A stretch of DNA of 64,000 nt from a virus: positions 17,363-81,362 of IMG/VR virus record IMGVR_UViG_3300037010_002253. One strand, given 5' to 3'. Within the stretch, counting starts at the first letter, position 1, and each line of letters begins with the position of its first letter. The position numbers and the translations under genes were made by a program. Positions 48,493 through 57,685 of this stretch are shown in pieces. The notes below the pieces were generated by a model. The model was not told the DNA's origin, searched no databases, and saw nothing but the letters and a program-made list of their open reading frames with translations.

Positions 48493-48521
48493 GTCTGGTT
48501 CTCCTTAGCCGAGGTTCTACG

Positions 48522-48839
48522 TCACGACCCGCAGAAGCCGAGCAGGACGCTCGCGCCCGCAGGGACCGCGCCGCCCGCCGTGAGCGTCGTGACGCCCGTC
48601 GTCGGGTTGTGGTTCGTGATGGTGAGGGCGCTGTTGAGGGCGCGCACGCCCCCGCCCACCGGGTCGAACGTGGTGATCGAGACCGGGAGCGCGTCCGGGT
48701 CGACGCCATCTGGGAGGGTGACGAGCAGCGTGTCCGCGTTCGCCATCGTCACCGGGGCCTCGAGTCGGCAGTAGAAGTGAATGACGTCGTTCACGCCCTT
48801 GGGGACGTACTTGGACTTGCAAGAGGTGGCAGTCGGCAT
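48522..48839 (-). CDS. Capsid decoration protein candidate
   Basis: 105 residues, nearly all beta (PVTMANADTLLVTLPDG, TITNHNPTTGVTTLTAGG), a size and composition typical of head decoration proteins. It lies just downstream of the capsid gene. The protein ends LGFCGS. The assignment rests on position and composition. Confidence 0.6.
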   Translation of the reverse strand: MPTATSCKSKYVPKGVNDVIHFYCRLEAPVTMANADTLLVTLPDGVDPDALPVSITTFDPVGGGVRALNSALTITNHNPTTGVTTLTAGGAVPAGASVLLGFCGS

Positions 48840-48884
48840 GTCGAAGTTCTCCTGTTTCCTTGTGAGTTGTGGTGCCGACCGAGG

Positions 48885-49868
48885 TCAGGCCGTCTCGATC
48901 GAGACCAGATTCGGATTCTCGAGGACGTTCTGGCCCCAGATCGCGTACCACGCGATGCCGTGCTCGCGGCCGAAGTCCTCCGCGCCGTTGTCGCGCAGCT
49001 CGACCGGCATCGCCGTGGCGTGGCCGAACGAGTACTCGCCGAACATGACCGCCTGGTAGATGTGAACCTGGTTGCTCGCGTAGCCGGCGCGCAGGTAGTC
49101 CTTGAAGCCGACGTCCACGTAGTCGCCCGTCTCCGGGTTGACGTTGTTGTTCGCGCCGTTCGGCATGACGGTCGTCGCGACGAACCGCACGTCCTCGAAG
49201 CGACCGATCTCGCCCGTGTAGATCTGGCCCGACCCCGCGTAGAGCGCGGCGTTGACCCAGTCGTTGTCCTCGCGCAGGCCGCGCGCCTGGTGAGGGTGAA
49301 CGAAGCAGATGTAGTGGTCGCCACCCCACTTCGGAACGTTGCCCGTCTCGAGCGTCTCGACGCCGTCGCGGATCGTGATCGTCGAGAAGATGTCGCCGGC
49401 CGTGATCTGCGAGCGCGCCGCCTTCTGACCGCCGTAGATCGTGTTCGTCGCGAGCATCGCCGTGTCGCGGATCTGGCCGTCGAGGACGAGGGCCATGTCG
49501 CGACCGAGGAGGATAGACGCCGCCGAGAGCTGGTCGAAGAACGACGTCTGGAGGAGGTACTCCGAGAAGCCGATCGCGTTCCCGTTCTCGAAGACGGTGA
49601 TGGACTGCATCGACATGCTCATCCCACGCGTCTTCATGCGGACGCCCTCGGTGAGCCGGCCGCCGCGCTTGATGTTCCCGTACCTCGGGAGCTGGATCGT
49701 GCGACCAGGCTGCACACCCAGCTCGGTCTTCTTCGTGGAGAACTGGTCGAACTTGAGAACCGGCAGAGCCGCGAACCAGATTTCCGCCGAGAAGACGTCA
49801 CGCACCGCATTCGCCTGCTGCGAGAAGCCGGTGCCCGTCTGGGCCGCCGTGTTGAGGACGCTGGACAT
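48885..49868 (-). CDS. Major capsid protein (N4 gp56-type)
   Basis: 327 residues. AEIWFAALPVLKFDQFSTKKTE, then PRYGNIKRGGRLTEG and SMQSITVFENGNAIGFSEYL, match the N4 gp56 major capsid family of HK97 fold. The C-terminal part shows FVHPHQARGLREDNDWVNA and the strand VMFGEYSFGHATAM. It is preceded by the scaffold and follows the usual head gene order. Confidence 0.92.
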   Translation of the reverse strand: MSSVLNTAAQTGTGFSQQANAVRDVFSAEIWFAALPVLKFDQFSTKKTELGVQPGRTIQLPRYGNIKRGGRLTEGVRMKTRGMSMSMQSITVFENGNAIGFSEYLLQTSFFDQLSAASILLGRDMALVLDGQIRDTAMLATNTIYGGQKAARSQITAGDIFSTITIRDGVETLETGNVPKWGGDHYICFVHPHQARGLREDNDWVNAALYAGSGQIYTGEIGRFEDVRFVATTVMPNGANNNVNPETGDYVDVGFKDYLRAGYASNQVHIYQAVMFGEYSFGHATAMPVELRDNGAEDFGREHGIAWYAIWGQNVLENPNLVSIETA

Positions 49869-49910
49869 GGGGCAATATCTCCTTTCGTTTCTTCTAGAAG
49901 CCCGCCGCCC

Positions 49911-51191
49911 TCAGTTCGTGGGGATGGGAGGCGTGTGGGTGAACCGCTGTTGGAACGCAGCCTGCGCTCCGTTGACCCCGTTCGCGCGAGCGAACGCCTG
50001 GGACGCAGCCACGGCGTCCGCCGCGCCCGCGTTCGAGGGATCGCTCATCACCGGGTTCTGGCCTGCATGAGTCCGCTGAACCGCCGCGAGGGCCTGCGCC
50101 CTCAGACCTGCGTCGCCGCCTTGGGAGACCTGAGGAACCTGGGGGGCCTGAGGGACGTACATCTGGGGCTGGGCCGCCGCCTGATACTGGGGCGGCTGTT
50201 GGTACCCCTGGGGGACGCCCTGGGGGACGCCCTGGGGGTACTGCTGCTGGTACTGGGGGGGAACCACCTGGGGGGTGGGAAGTCCCTGGGGCTGCATCAC
50301 GCCGTTGGGCATGGTGACGTACTGGACCGCGCCGAGCTGTCGAGGTTGAACGCCGAGGGGTCCAGGGGGCGCCCCGCTCCCCTGGCGCATCTGGCGCATG
50401 AGCTGGTCGCGAACCGCGCCACCGTACTTCCCCGACCTCACGGCCTCCTCCGTCGTCACGTCGGAGACGCTGACCGTCGCGTCCGTCATCGGGACCGGCT
50501 GGAACGCCGCCGGGGCCGTGGGGTACCCGCCCCCCGGAGGCGGCTGGGGGACGTACGCCGGGTTCTGAGGGGGCTGCTGGTAGACCGGGACCTGCTGCTG
50601 AACGACCATCGGAGGAGGCTGCGGAGTCGACGCCTGCTGCGCCGCGATCTGGCTCTGGTACCGCGCCGCGACCGACTGCTCGACCGTGGAATAGATGCGC
50701 GAGTATTCCGCCTTCGCGACCTCGATGGAGGCATCGATCTCCTCCTCCGACGACCCGCCGACCAGGGACTCGATGAGGCCCGCGCCGTGGGAGATCGCCT
50801 CCTTGAGCGCCGTCGTCCGGTACAGGGCGAGCTCGCTGTACCGGATCCGCTGGTTGAGACCCTGGATCTGTTCCGCCGCCTGTTCCTGGATCCGCCGCTG
50901 GTTCGCCTCCAGCTCCGCCATCCGCGCCTGGTACTGCTGGTCGGGAGGAAGCGTCGCGGTTCGCATCCGCGTCATCTCCGCGTCCCGGTCGTTCAGGCGC
51001 TTCTCGAAGTCCTCACGCTCCGAAGCGAGGCGCGCCGCTTCCGCTCGGGCCGCCGCCGCGTCCCGCCGCGCCTCCGCGAGGGCGAGGGCGCTCGAGTCCT
51101 GGGCGACGGGCGCCTCGGAGGGGGGAGAGGTCGTCTCCCTCACCTCCAAGAGCGCGCTTTCACTTCGGGGGTACATCCTGGTCATCCGCAT
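49911..51191 (-). CDS. Scaffolding protein with Gln/Pro-rich tail
   Basis: 426 residues from ATG 51191 (GGAG nine bases upstream); the open frame to 51527 lacks protein character. Residues 45-150 are a strong coiled coil (RDAAAARAEAARLASERED), and 150-215 is helical. The C-terminal half is Gln/Pro-rich with tandem GVPQ repeats (12-nt DNA repeats near 50211-50245), likely disordered. It should be removed before maturation, in keeping with its position between portal and capsid genes. Confidence 0.8.
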   Translation of the reverse strand: MRMTRMYPRSESALLEVRETTSPPSEAPVAQDSSALALAEARRDAAAARAEAARLASEREDFEKRLNDRDAEMTRMRTATLPPDQQYQARMAELEANQRRIQEQAAEQIQGLNQRIRYSELALYRTTALKEAISHGAGLIESLVGGSSEEEIDASIEVAKAEYSRIYSTVEQSVAARYQSQIAAQQASTPQPPPMVVQQQVPVYQQPPQNPAYVPQPPPGGGYPTAPAAFQPVPMTDATVSVSDVTTEEAVRSGKYGGAVRDQLMRQMRQGSGAPPGPLGVQPRQLGAVQYVTMPNGVMQPQGLPTPQVVPPQYQQQYPQGVPQGVPQGYQQPPQYQAAAQPQMYVPQAPQVPQVSQGGDAGLRAQALAAVQRTHAGQNPVMSDPSNAGAADAVAASQAFARANGVNGAQAAFQQRFTHTPPIPTN

Positions 51192-51229
51192 GGTCTGTTG
51201 CTCCGTCGGTGTGGAGGGGGTTCGCTGGG

Positions 51230-51466
51230 TCAGCCGATGCGCCGCGTCTCCCGGACCGCCGACGTGAGGATCGGCATCGACGGGATCGACGCGCTCTCCG
51301 CACGGTCGGGGCCGAGGTTCCGCGTCTGGGCGAGGTTCGGACGCTCCGTGAGGATGGCGCTGTAGGTCGAGCCGACGCCATCCGTCTCGCCCTGGCTGCG
51401 ATCCGTGGAGGTGTACCCCGGGGCGTGGCCGGGGATCGTCGCGTTGACCGTCTTGGGCTGGTACAT
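51230..51466 (-). CDS. Small protein upstream of the scaffold gene
   Basis: 78 residues from an ATG with AAGGAG upstream. Thr/Ser/Gly-rich and probably disordered (MYQPKTVNATIPGHAPGYTS). It is well fitted between neighbours, so it is likely real; function unknown. A head accessory role is suggested by position only. Confidence 0.6.
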   Translation of the reverse strand: MYQPKTVNATIPGHAPGYTSTDRSQGETDGVGSTYSAILTERPNLAQTRNLGPDRAESASIPSMPILTSAVRETRRIG

Positions 51467-51565
51467 GTGGGAAATCTCCTTGTTCTATTCCGGGCAAGTC
51501 CCGGTCCCGCGATTCAAGCAATACCACCTGGTAGGGGTACTACGCGAAAAAGTTAGTCGGCGTGC
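51467..51565 (-). promoter_or_regulatory. Intergenic gap with a small hairpin
   Basis: 99 nt between the fibre-like gene and the 51466 start. It holds a CCGGG/CCCGG hairpin and the A/T-rich segment ACTAACTTTTTCGCG (minus strand), similar in feel to the promoter areas at 25470 and 61795. A promoter for scaffold and capsid genes is possible; no clear boxes. Confidence 0.3.
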
Positions 51566-52597
51566 CTACGACGAAGGCCACGCCCCGAACATGTTGTACA
51601 CGCCGTTCTTCCTAGGACCCCACAGCGTTCCGGTCGTCAACTCGTGGTAGTAGTCGCCGTCGAGGCCCACGCTGACGGGCGCCACCTTCGGGGTGATCGC
51701 GAGGGCGAAGAACGCCGCGCTGAAGATGCTTCCGGCCCGTAGGGTGAACTCCAGGTTCGTGGTGCCTGGGGCATTCGCTACCATGTGGAACGCAGCGGAG
51801 GAATCGCCGTCTCCAGCCTGTGTGTCGATCGCGAACCCTGTGGGAACGACGAAAGTACAGTTGGAGCTATAGGTGCCCACGAGACCGACGAGGAGTGCCC
51901 CGTACTCACCCGCTGTGACAGGGGTAGGCCCAGACGAGCCGATGATCTGCGACTGGCTTTCGACCACAGCCCTTGCGTTCGAGTACTCGGCGAAGCTCGT
52001 GCGCGGCCACACCGCCTGGTGTGTTCCCGAAATCGTAGCGATGCCTGTGGCACCAGCCTCGCCGATCCACACCTGCGCTTGGAGAGACCCGGCCTCCTGC
52101 GCGGCCACCTTCGTGTACACGGTTCCCAGGTTGTCGGTTACCGCCGCCGCCGCGATGCTTGCCTCGCACTGGATGAGCACCATCAGAAGATTGCCTGCCG
52201 TGACGGGGCTGGCCGTCGTGACAGACAGAGTGTTGACACTTCTCGCCTGAACATTGTGCGTGTTGTTCGGGTCACCGAAGCCAGAATGGATCGATGGACT
52301 TGTCCTTGGAGATGGAACCCAGCGTGTTCCATCGAACACAGGGACATCCCCGGTCGTCGGTATGCCCACGGGAGCACCTCCACTGGTCCACGTGTACCCG
52401 CGGGTCTCGTTGGGTACGCAGAAGTAGAGCGTCTGTTCATCCGTCGCCCAGTACAGTTTGCCTGCCTGGCCCGACGACGCTGCGGGTCTCGCCGAAAGAA
52501 GTCCGATCTGCACTTTCTCCTCCTCCTCCTCGCCCGCGGGTGGGCCACTCGTACCGCCGATGCTGTCGAACCCCATGAACGAGCCGAAGTCGCGCAT
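51566..52597 (-). CDS. Head fibre-like protein
   Basis: 343 residues. An acidic run (EEEEEK, about residues 20-30) is followed by a Ser/Thr/Ala-rich beta domain, and an ending LDGDYYHELTTGTLWGPRKNG resembles the tips of fibre and jelly-roll virion proteins. The start ATG lacks a strong ribosome site. Placed between portal and scaffold genes, it may be a head fibre or decoration. No family recognised. Confidence 0.65.
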   Translation of the reverse strand: MRDFGSFMGFDSIGGTSGPPAGEEEEEKVQIGLLSARPAASSGQAGKLYWATDEQTLYFCVPNETRGYTWTSGGAPVGIPTTGDVPVFDGTRWVPSPRTSPSIHSGFGDPNNTHNVQARSVNTLSVTTASPVTAGNLLMVLIQCEASIAAAAVTDNLGTVYTKVAAQEAGSLQAQVWIGEAGATGIATISGTHQAVWPRTSFAEYSNARAVVESQSQIIGSSGPTPVTAGEYGALLVGLVGTYSSNCTFVVPTGFAIDTQAGDGDSSAAFHMVANAPGTTNLEFTLRAGSIFSAAFFALAITPKVAPVSVGLDGDYYHELTTGTLWGPRKNGVYNMFGAWPSS

Positions 52598-52609
52598 AGC
52601 AGACGCCGT

Positions 52610-52876
52610 TCAGTTGATGGCGAGCATGTCCGCCGCAGTCGACGCGGTCTTGATGATCGCGAAAGCGTACGGAAGACGGGTGCCGCTGCTGACGTTCTTC
52701 CACGTCCGATCCGCACCATCGGGGTCGTCCCCGATGAGCTTCCCCACGATGTCCCCCCCGGTCCCCACGTACAGCTCGCGCATCACGGGCTGTGCGATCG
52801 TGTCGCTGGTGATGACCTCCGCGCACGTCTTCCCAACGGTGCGGCGGTTCGCGAAAGATGCTCCATTGTCACTCAT
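52610..52876 (-). CDS. Small virion protein next to the portal gene
   Basis: 88 residues; the ATG overlaps the portal stop (TAATG). Beta-rich with MRELYVGTGGDIVGKLIGDD and VSSGTRLPYAFAII, likely a single small beta-sandwich. It could be a head decoration or connector accessory. Function unknown. Confidence 0.65.
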   Translation of the reverse strand: MSDNGASFANRRTVGKTCAEVITSDTIAQPVMRELYVGTGGDIVGKLIGDDPDGADRTWKNVSSGTRLPYAFAIIKTASTAADMLAIN

Positions 52877-54993
52877 TAGAATCGACCACCTTCCTTGCCG
52901 GGTTCAGGAGGTCGACCCCCCATCGGTCCCGGGACGCTGCCCATGACGTTGTTGACGCCTCCCCACGGTTTCTGCTGCTGGGGAGGAGGACTTACGGGGG
53001 GAGCCGCCTCCGCCTGCGCGCGCTTCATTCGCTTCGCGATGGCGGTCGCGTCTTTCGCGATCTCGGGGATCCTCTCCCGACACCACTCCGCGTCCACCAA
53101 CCCGTTCTGAAGGTAGAGGCCGAAGAGGGTGGCCTGGATCATCTCGTCCTTCGGGAGAGGATCCGGAAGATCCACCGTCGTTTCGAACGGGTTCAGGTAT
53201 GCAGGACGAGTGCACCCCGTGGGGACAAGGAACTTGCTCTCCTTCTCCTCCGCCACGACCTCGCCCGTCGTGGGGTGCAGGAACTTCTTCACGATGAAGA
53301 CGTCCTCGGGCTCCTCCGGGACCTCGATCTCGTCCATGTCGAGCTGATGGACCCTCATCCCGAGGGGTAGTACGCCATCGCCGCCCGACTCCGGACTCTG
53401 CTGCGCCGCCTCCTCGCCCGATGGCGAGGTCTCCTCTTCGCCCTCCGGGGTCTTCGTCGCGCTCTCCTCCGTGAACCGCGCAGCGAGCGCCTCCTGGATG
53501 ACCGAGTAGTCCCAGAAGGACCGCTGCTGGGTCATCAACTCCCGCGCGATCTGATCGTAAGGAGCCTCTCTCACTTCCCCGCCGAACCCGTACTGGCGCC
53601 AGAACTTGATGCGCAGCTTGACAGGGTCCTCGAAGTCGCCGGTCTGCTTGTCGATGTGGTAGCAGCGGCGCTGACGCAGGGGGACGTCATTGTACTGCTG
53701 CGCCTCGTTGTCCCACACCTTCGTGGTCTTGCCGGGCACCTCCACCTCCACGATCCGCCCGCCACACGTCTTGCACAGGTCAAAGGGGAGATTGATGAGG
53801 CCCTGCTGGTGACCGATGCGCAGGATGAAGTAGTTGATCCGCTCCAGGCCCGGCTTGAACTCGATCGCCTTCCGGCGCGTCTTCTCGATGAGTGGTTGGT
53901 ACTGGAGGTGAAGCGCCACGCCTGACGTGTTCGAGATAGGCTGCATCTTCCCGAGGGATCCCTCGGGGATGTCCGCCAGCTCGTGCATGGTCGTCTTGAC
54001 CCGGTCCAAGTAGTGCTGGGTCGCCATCATGTCGGTGTCGAGCTTGAGGGTCTCGACGCGCGAATCCGTCGGCAGGCCGCTCCACACCGCGCGCGGTCCG
54101 CGCTCAAGCGCCTTCGCCTTCACGCCGAACAGCATCGTGACCGGGGCCGCCTGGTAGTTGATCACGTCGCTGACGTCCGTGGTCTTCTCGTTCAACTCCC
54201 GCTGGAGGTCGAAGATGTCCTGCCCATCGCTCAACCCGTAGTACTCGCGGGGCACGGCGATGTTGGGGATGTGGACGAGGGGGATCTCCCCGAGCGCGTT
54301 CGGTCGGATGACCGGGGGGCCGCCGTGGACCTGCTCTACGATCACGTCGGCGGTGATGATCTGGGAGAACCGCTTCGTGTTGAGCTGCCTCCCCGCCCGG
54401 TTCCGCGCCGACATGTCCGCGCTGGCGGGCTCGGAGTAGTAGATGGTCTCGATTCGCACCGAGAGGAGCTTGCGGATGTCGAGGGGGTCCCACGTCGGGA
54501 AGACCTGCTCCGACCCGAGGAGCTGGAGACGAACCTGGCCCTGCGCGTACGGGTTGACCCGCTTCTGGAGAGGCGTGGGCTCATCCTTCGTGATGAGAAC
54601 GAACCCATCTCCAGTGACGCCGGCAGTCACCCCGAGGTTCGTGGTGAACTGCTCCTTGTGGTTGTACTCCCAGACCTCCTCCAGGAAGGGTAGGGTGATC
54701 TCCTCAACCGCCTTCGGGGTTCGCAGCACGAACTCTTTCCCGCAAAGGAAGGCGACGGACTTGTCGATGAACTTGCGAACGTAGTTGAAGGTGACGAGAG
54801 GCTCACCATCCTCTCGCTTGAACCCCCACTGGCGGCCCAGGTAGAACCGCCACCCCTCGTTGTACCGCTGGATCCGCATCAGCTCGGCCTGCTCCAGGTC
54901 GAGGTACACGCCGAGCTGCGCGGGTTCGATGCCCCTCTGGAACGGAATCGCCGTACCGGAACTACCAGAGGCCGAAAAGAAGGAGAGGGGCAT
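52876..54993 (-). CDS. Portal protein (SPP1 gp6-like)
   Basis: 705 residues. QRYNEGWRFYLGRQWG, then FNYVRKFIDKSVAFLCGKEF, IPLVHIPNIAVPREYYGLSDGQ and ALHLQYQPLIEKTRRKAIEF, follow the SPP1-type portal. A C-terminal extension (residues 520-705) is acidic then Pro-rich and likely faces the capsid interior. It forms the DNA entry ring and works with the terminase. Confidence 0.9.
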   Translation of the reverse strand: MPLSFFSASGSSGTAIPFQRGIEPAQLGVYLDLEQAELMRIQRYNEGWRFYLGRQWGFKREDGEPLVTFNYVRKFIDKSVAFLCGKEFVLRTPKAVEEITLPFLEEVWEYNHKEQFTTNLGVTAGVTGDGFVLITKDEPTPLQKRVNPYAQGQVRLQLLGSEQVFPTWDPLDIRKLLSVRIETIYYSEPASADMSARNRAGRQLNTKRFSQIITADVIVEQVHGGPPVIRPNALGEIPLVHIPNIAVPREYYGLSDGQDIFDLQRELNEKTTDVSDVINYQAAPVTMLFGVKAKALERGPRAVWSGLPTDSRVETLKLDTDMMATQHYLDRVKTTMHELADIPEGSLGKMQPISNTSGVALHLQYQPLIEKTRRKAIEFKPGLERINYFILRIGHQQGLINLPFDLCKTCGGRIVEVEVPGKTTKVWDNEAQQYNDVPLRQRRCYHIDKQTGDFEDPVKLRIKFWRQYGFGGEVREAPYDQIARELMTQQRSFWDYSVIQEALAARFTEESATKTPEGEEETSPSGEEAAQQSPESGGDGVLPLGMRVHQLDMDEIEVPEEPEDVFIVKKFLHPTTGEVVAEEKESKFLVPTGCTRPAYLNPFETTVDLPDPLPKDEMIQATLFGLYLQNGLVDAEWCRERIPEIAKDATAIAKRMKRAQAEAAPPVSPPPQQQKPWGGVNNVMGSVPGPMGGRPPEPGKEGGRF

Positions 54994-55016
54994 GATTGTC
55001 TCTTACTTGTTGGGGG

Positions 55017-55484
55017 TCAGGCAGCGCCGAAGTTGTAGACGGTGACGTCGCTCAGGTCGAGCACCTCGATTCCAGTCCCGCCCACCCAGGCGTTGACGGT
55101 GACCGTCGTCGCGTCCTTCCGCACGACGGACAGCTCGCCCTCGGTCCCGCGCGAAGCGCTTCGCACGACGCAGAGACGGTCGGTCGCCGCGCTGGCGAGC
55201 GCGATGTCCTTCGTCCCGAGGACGAGCGTGCCGCGTGCAGAGGTCGGATCGACCTTGAGGTCCGGGATCGCAAGCGTCTCGGGGGCGAGGCGCATCGTAC
55301 GGAACGGGGGACCGTTCTCGTACTGGGCCACGTCCACCGCCACGCCGTTCCCGTCGCGGCAGTCGATGGTGACGCGCAGCCCCGGCGACTTCTGAAAGTC
55401 GTACGAGAGGCCGAGCATGTCGAAGATCCGCCCGAAGAGATTCCGAACGGGCGCAACCGTGTTTGGGCTGAACTGGGAAGTCAT
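55017..55484 (-). CDS. Small virion protein, paralogue A
   Basis: 155 residues. The end (VVRKDATTVTVNAWVGGTGI, then VLDLSDVTVYNFG) is clearly related to the next protein (VVRKDNSTVTVTSYRKNGTT, then ETLDTSVVEAFNLG). Both start with a basic helix and continue in beta-strands. Tandem duplicates between terminase and portal suggest structural subunits. Function unknown. Confidence 0.7.
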   Translation of the reverse strand: MTSQFSPNTVAPVRNLFGRIFDMLGLSYDFQKSPGLRVTIDCRDGNGVAVDVAQYENGPPFRTMRLAPETLAIPDLKVDPTSARGTLVLGTKDIALASAATDRLCVVRSASRGTEGELSVVRKDATTVTVNAWVGGTGIEVLDLSDVTVYNFGAA

Positions 55485-55494
55485 CGCGCTTCCC

Positions 55495-55968
55495 TCACGC
55501 CTGACCGAGGTTGAACGCCTCGACGACCGACGTGTCCAGCGTCTCGACCGTCGTGCCGTTCTTCCGGTACGAGGTCACGGTGACGGTGCTGTTGTCCTTC
55601 CGGACCACCGCGAGGTTCACGCCGGGCACGCCATCCGGGGTCACGAGGCGCACCGCGAGGGTGTCCCCCTCCACGTTGGCGAGCGTGATGTCTTTCACCC
55701 CCGCGACGAGGGTGCCCGCGACCGGGATCTTCGTGTTGACCGGGATCGTCACGGAGCCGACGAGGGGGTTCGGGTTGAGAGACGCAGGAAGACCCTTATC
55801 GAACCCCTCCACCCTCGCCGAAATGCTGTCGCCATCCCTCGACTCGATCGTGAGGCGGAAGCCGGCCGAGGACGAGAGGTCCACGTTCAGGCCGAACGAC
55901 TTGAGGACGATGGTGAGGAACCGCTGGAGCCGGACCGACGTGCCGGCGTTGAACTTCGAGTGAATCAT
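55495..55968 (-). CDS. Small virion protein, paralogue B
   Basis: 157 residues from ATG 55968 (AAGGAG upstream); the longer open frame to 56166 is not used. It shares its architecture and C-terminal pattern with the 55017-55484 protein, including the FxxR/xxFLTIVLKSFG helix and VVRKD strand. A duplicated structural or capsid-associated protein; specialised roles are unknown. Confidence 0.7.
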   Translation of the reverse strand: MIHSKFNAGTSVRLQRFLTIVLKSFGLNVDLSSSAGFRLTIESRDGDSISARVEGFDKGLPASLNPNPLVGSVTIPVNTKIPVAGTLVAGVKDITLANVEGDTLAVRLVTPDGVPGVNLAVVRKDNSTVTVTSYRKNGTTVETLDTSVVEAFNLGQA

Positions 55969-55981
55969 TTGAGACTCCTTC

Positions 55982-56404
55982 CTAGTGCTTCTTGTTGGTG
56001 AACCAGCCCCAGATGAGGGTGCCGACCGTGAGGATGACCGCGATGGCTCGCTCCCATCCCCACTTCTTCCACGCGCCGCGCGATTCGTTGGCCCGCTCGA
56101 TCGCCGCGTTGCGCTGCCTGACCTCCGCCTCGTGGGCGTCTTCGAGGCGGCGCACACGCTCCCCAAGAGGACCGATCACGGGGCACCTGTTCGTGTGGTC
56201 GTCGTCACGCTCCTCGAGCCTGGTCACGCGCTCCTCGAGAGAGGCTTGGGAGACCTTGATCCCCTCGACGGCTACCCTCGTGGCTACGACTTCCTTTCCC
56301 TGCGCTTCCACGCGACGGTCGAGACCTTGAAGGAGTAGCTCCCGGTTCGCCCCACTCGCGTGTACCTCCCGAAGGAGGCGCAGTACCTCCGCTTCATTCG
56401 ACAT
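55982..56404 (-). CDS. Coiled-coil protein with C-terminal membrane anchor (XhlA-like)
   Basis: 140 residues from ATG 56404 (GGGGAG upstream). A long heptad region (GLDRRVEAQGKEVVATRVA, EERVTRLEERDDD) is followed by a hydrophobic segment (ERAIAVILTVGTLIWGWF) and a short basic end. The layout recalls XhlA-like holin-associated proteins or anchored tail components. No cysteine pattern. Confidence 0.6.
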   Translation of the reverse strand: MSNEAEVLRLLREVHASGANRELLLQGLDRRVEAQGKEVVATRVAVEGIKVSQASLEERVTRLEERDDDHTNRCPVIGPLGERVRRLEDAHEAEVRQRNAAIERANESRGAWKKWGWERAIAVILTVGTLIWGWFTNKKH

Positions 56405-56882
56405 GCTGGTCGCTCCCCTTCGCCAACGGCTCGAAGTCATCCGAATCGTTGGTGACGGTGTACCTGCGACCCCTCGCGTACCGCCGCGCGCGAGGGGCTT
56501 GAGCGTACCGGGACGCTAGGTCATCGAGAGGAACAGGGCGCTGCGGGGTAGTGTCCTCGCTCGCTTCCTTCTCCAGCTCAGACCTGAACGTAGACAAGTA
56601 ACGGTCTGCTCTTTCCGTTACCTGGGGAGGTGCCTCGACCTCCGCGCGCTCTTTCTCGAGCTGTTCCAGCCTGACGTCCGCGTGGAACGCGCGAAGAACG
56701 CCTTGCTTCTCTTCAGAGGAGAACCCACCGCGAGAAGCAAGGACACTCACGACGAAACGCTGGACGAGGACCTCCAGCTTCCACCGAACCCAGTTCAGTG
56801 CGCGCACGGCGACGCCTCTCCATCCCGCGCCCTTGAACCGGGCCGGGTGGATGAGGAGATCGTAGTGCCGCACACGGTACAT
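56394..56882 (-). CDS. Hypothetical protein
   Basis: 162 residues. A basic N-terminus (YRVRHYDLLIHPARFKG) with a short amphipathic helix at 28-48, a charged central helix and a C-terminal Arg/Tyr-rich tail. The start overlaps the previous stop (ATGA). Function unknown; a packaging-region accessory. Confidence 0.6.
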   Translation of the reverse strand: MYRVRHYDLLIHPARFKGAGWRGVAVRALNWVRWKLEVLVQRFVVSVLASRGGFSSEEKQGVLRAFHADVRLEQLEKERAEVEAPPQVTERADRYLSTFRSELEKEASEDTTPQRPVPLDDLASRYAQAPRARRYARGRRYTVTNDSDDFEPLAKGSDQHVE

Positions 56883-57190
56883 CAGCGCCCCTGGGATCTG
56901 CTCACGACGGCGAACTCCGCCTGGGCCGAAGCGAGCTGCGCCATCTCCGCGCGCGCCTTGTCCTCGTACGACTGCGACCGGACGGTGTCCGGGTGCGCGA
57001 GATCCTTGTAGTGATTCCGCCCGTCGAGCTGCGCGGGGTTGACCTGACCCTGGGAGGTCGACGCCGCAGCCGCGGCTCCCACCGTGAGGAGGGTGTCGAG
57101 GTAGAAGGGAGCGTTTCCCTTGTTCACCAGGACCGACGCGACCGTCGGTGCCCCGGGTACAGGCTGGTAGCTGCTGCCACCGTCAGACAT
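56882..57190 (-). CDS. Hypothetical protein
   Basis: 102 residues. A Gly/Ser/Pro-rich start, a small hydrophobic stretch (YLDTLLTVGAAAAAS) and a charged C-terminal helix (ARAEMAQLASAQAEFAVVS). It could be a small helical structural or scaffolding accessory. ATG with GAGGG upstream. No family recognised. Confidence 0.6.
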   Translation of the reverse strand: MSDGGSSYQPVPGAPTVASVLVNKGNAPFYLDTLLTVGAAAAASTSQGQVNPAQLDGRNHYKDLAHPDTVRSQSYEDKARAEMAQLASAQAEFAVVSRSQGR

Positions 57191-57197
57191 GACGCCC

Positions 57198-57647
57198 TCA
57201 CCCGTTCCCGACGATGTTGGCCCACTCCGCCTGGACCAGCGTCGCCGTCATCGGGGTGGCCGCGCCGCCCGCGGTGTAGTCGCGCGTCGTGGTCAGGACG
57301 TCACCGATGGCGATGTCGACGTTCGGATCCGCGAGGAGCCCCATCAGGTCGACGTGCTCCTTGATCGGGGTCGTCGGTCCGATGGAGTACGGCGCGGTGA
57401 GAATCGAGACGCCGTTCTTGAGGACATCGACCGTCATGCTCTCTCCAGCCCCGCACACGACCGACGTGATGAGGTAGAGGCTGTTGAGCTTGCCCGAGTG
57501 TCGCGCGATCCCACCCGACATGAGGACGCCCGCCGCGTCCGCCGGAGCAAGCTGCTCGGAACGTGCCGCGTGGAACTGACCGAGGAGTCGGGTGACGGTC
57601 GTGCTGTTGAACGGGGTGTGGAAGTCCCTGCGGCTGATCTTCGACAT
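57198..57647 (-). CDS. Beta-rich virion protein
   Basis: 149 residues with a Gly/Thr-rich beta pattern (ITSVVCGAGESMTVDVLKNG, DIAIGDVLTTTRDYTAGG) similar in style to the portal-adjacent small proteins. ATG with GGAG upstream. Probably a head or neck structural protein by position; not assigned to a family. Confidence 0.65.
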   Translation of the reverse strand: MSKISRRDFHTPFNSTTVTRLLGQFHAARSEQLAPADAAGVLMSGGIARHSGKLNSLYLITSVVCGAGESMTVDVLKNGVSILTAPYSIGPTTPIKEHVDLMGLLADPNVDIAIGDVLTTTRDYTAGGAATPMTATLVQAEWANIVGNG

Positions 57648-57685
57648 GGGAGCTATTCTCCTTCTCGGACCCTATGCGCGCGAGA

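Noticed and set aside
50200-50260. Tandem 12-nt repeats as a functional repeat element
   Set aside because: They encode GVPQ repeats in the low-complexity scaffold tail and need no separate explanation.
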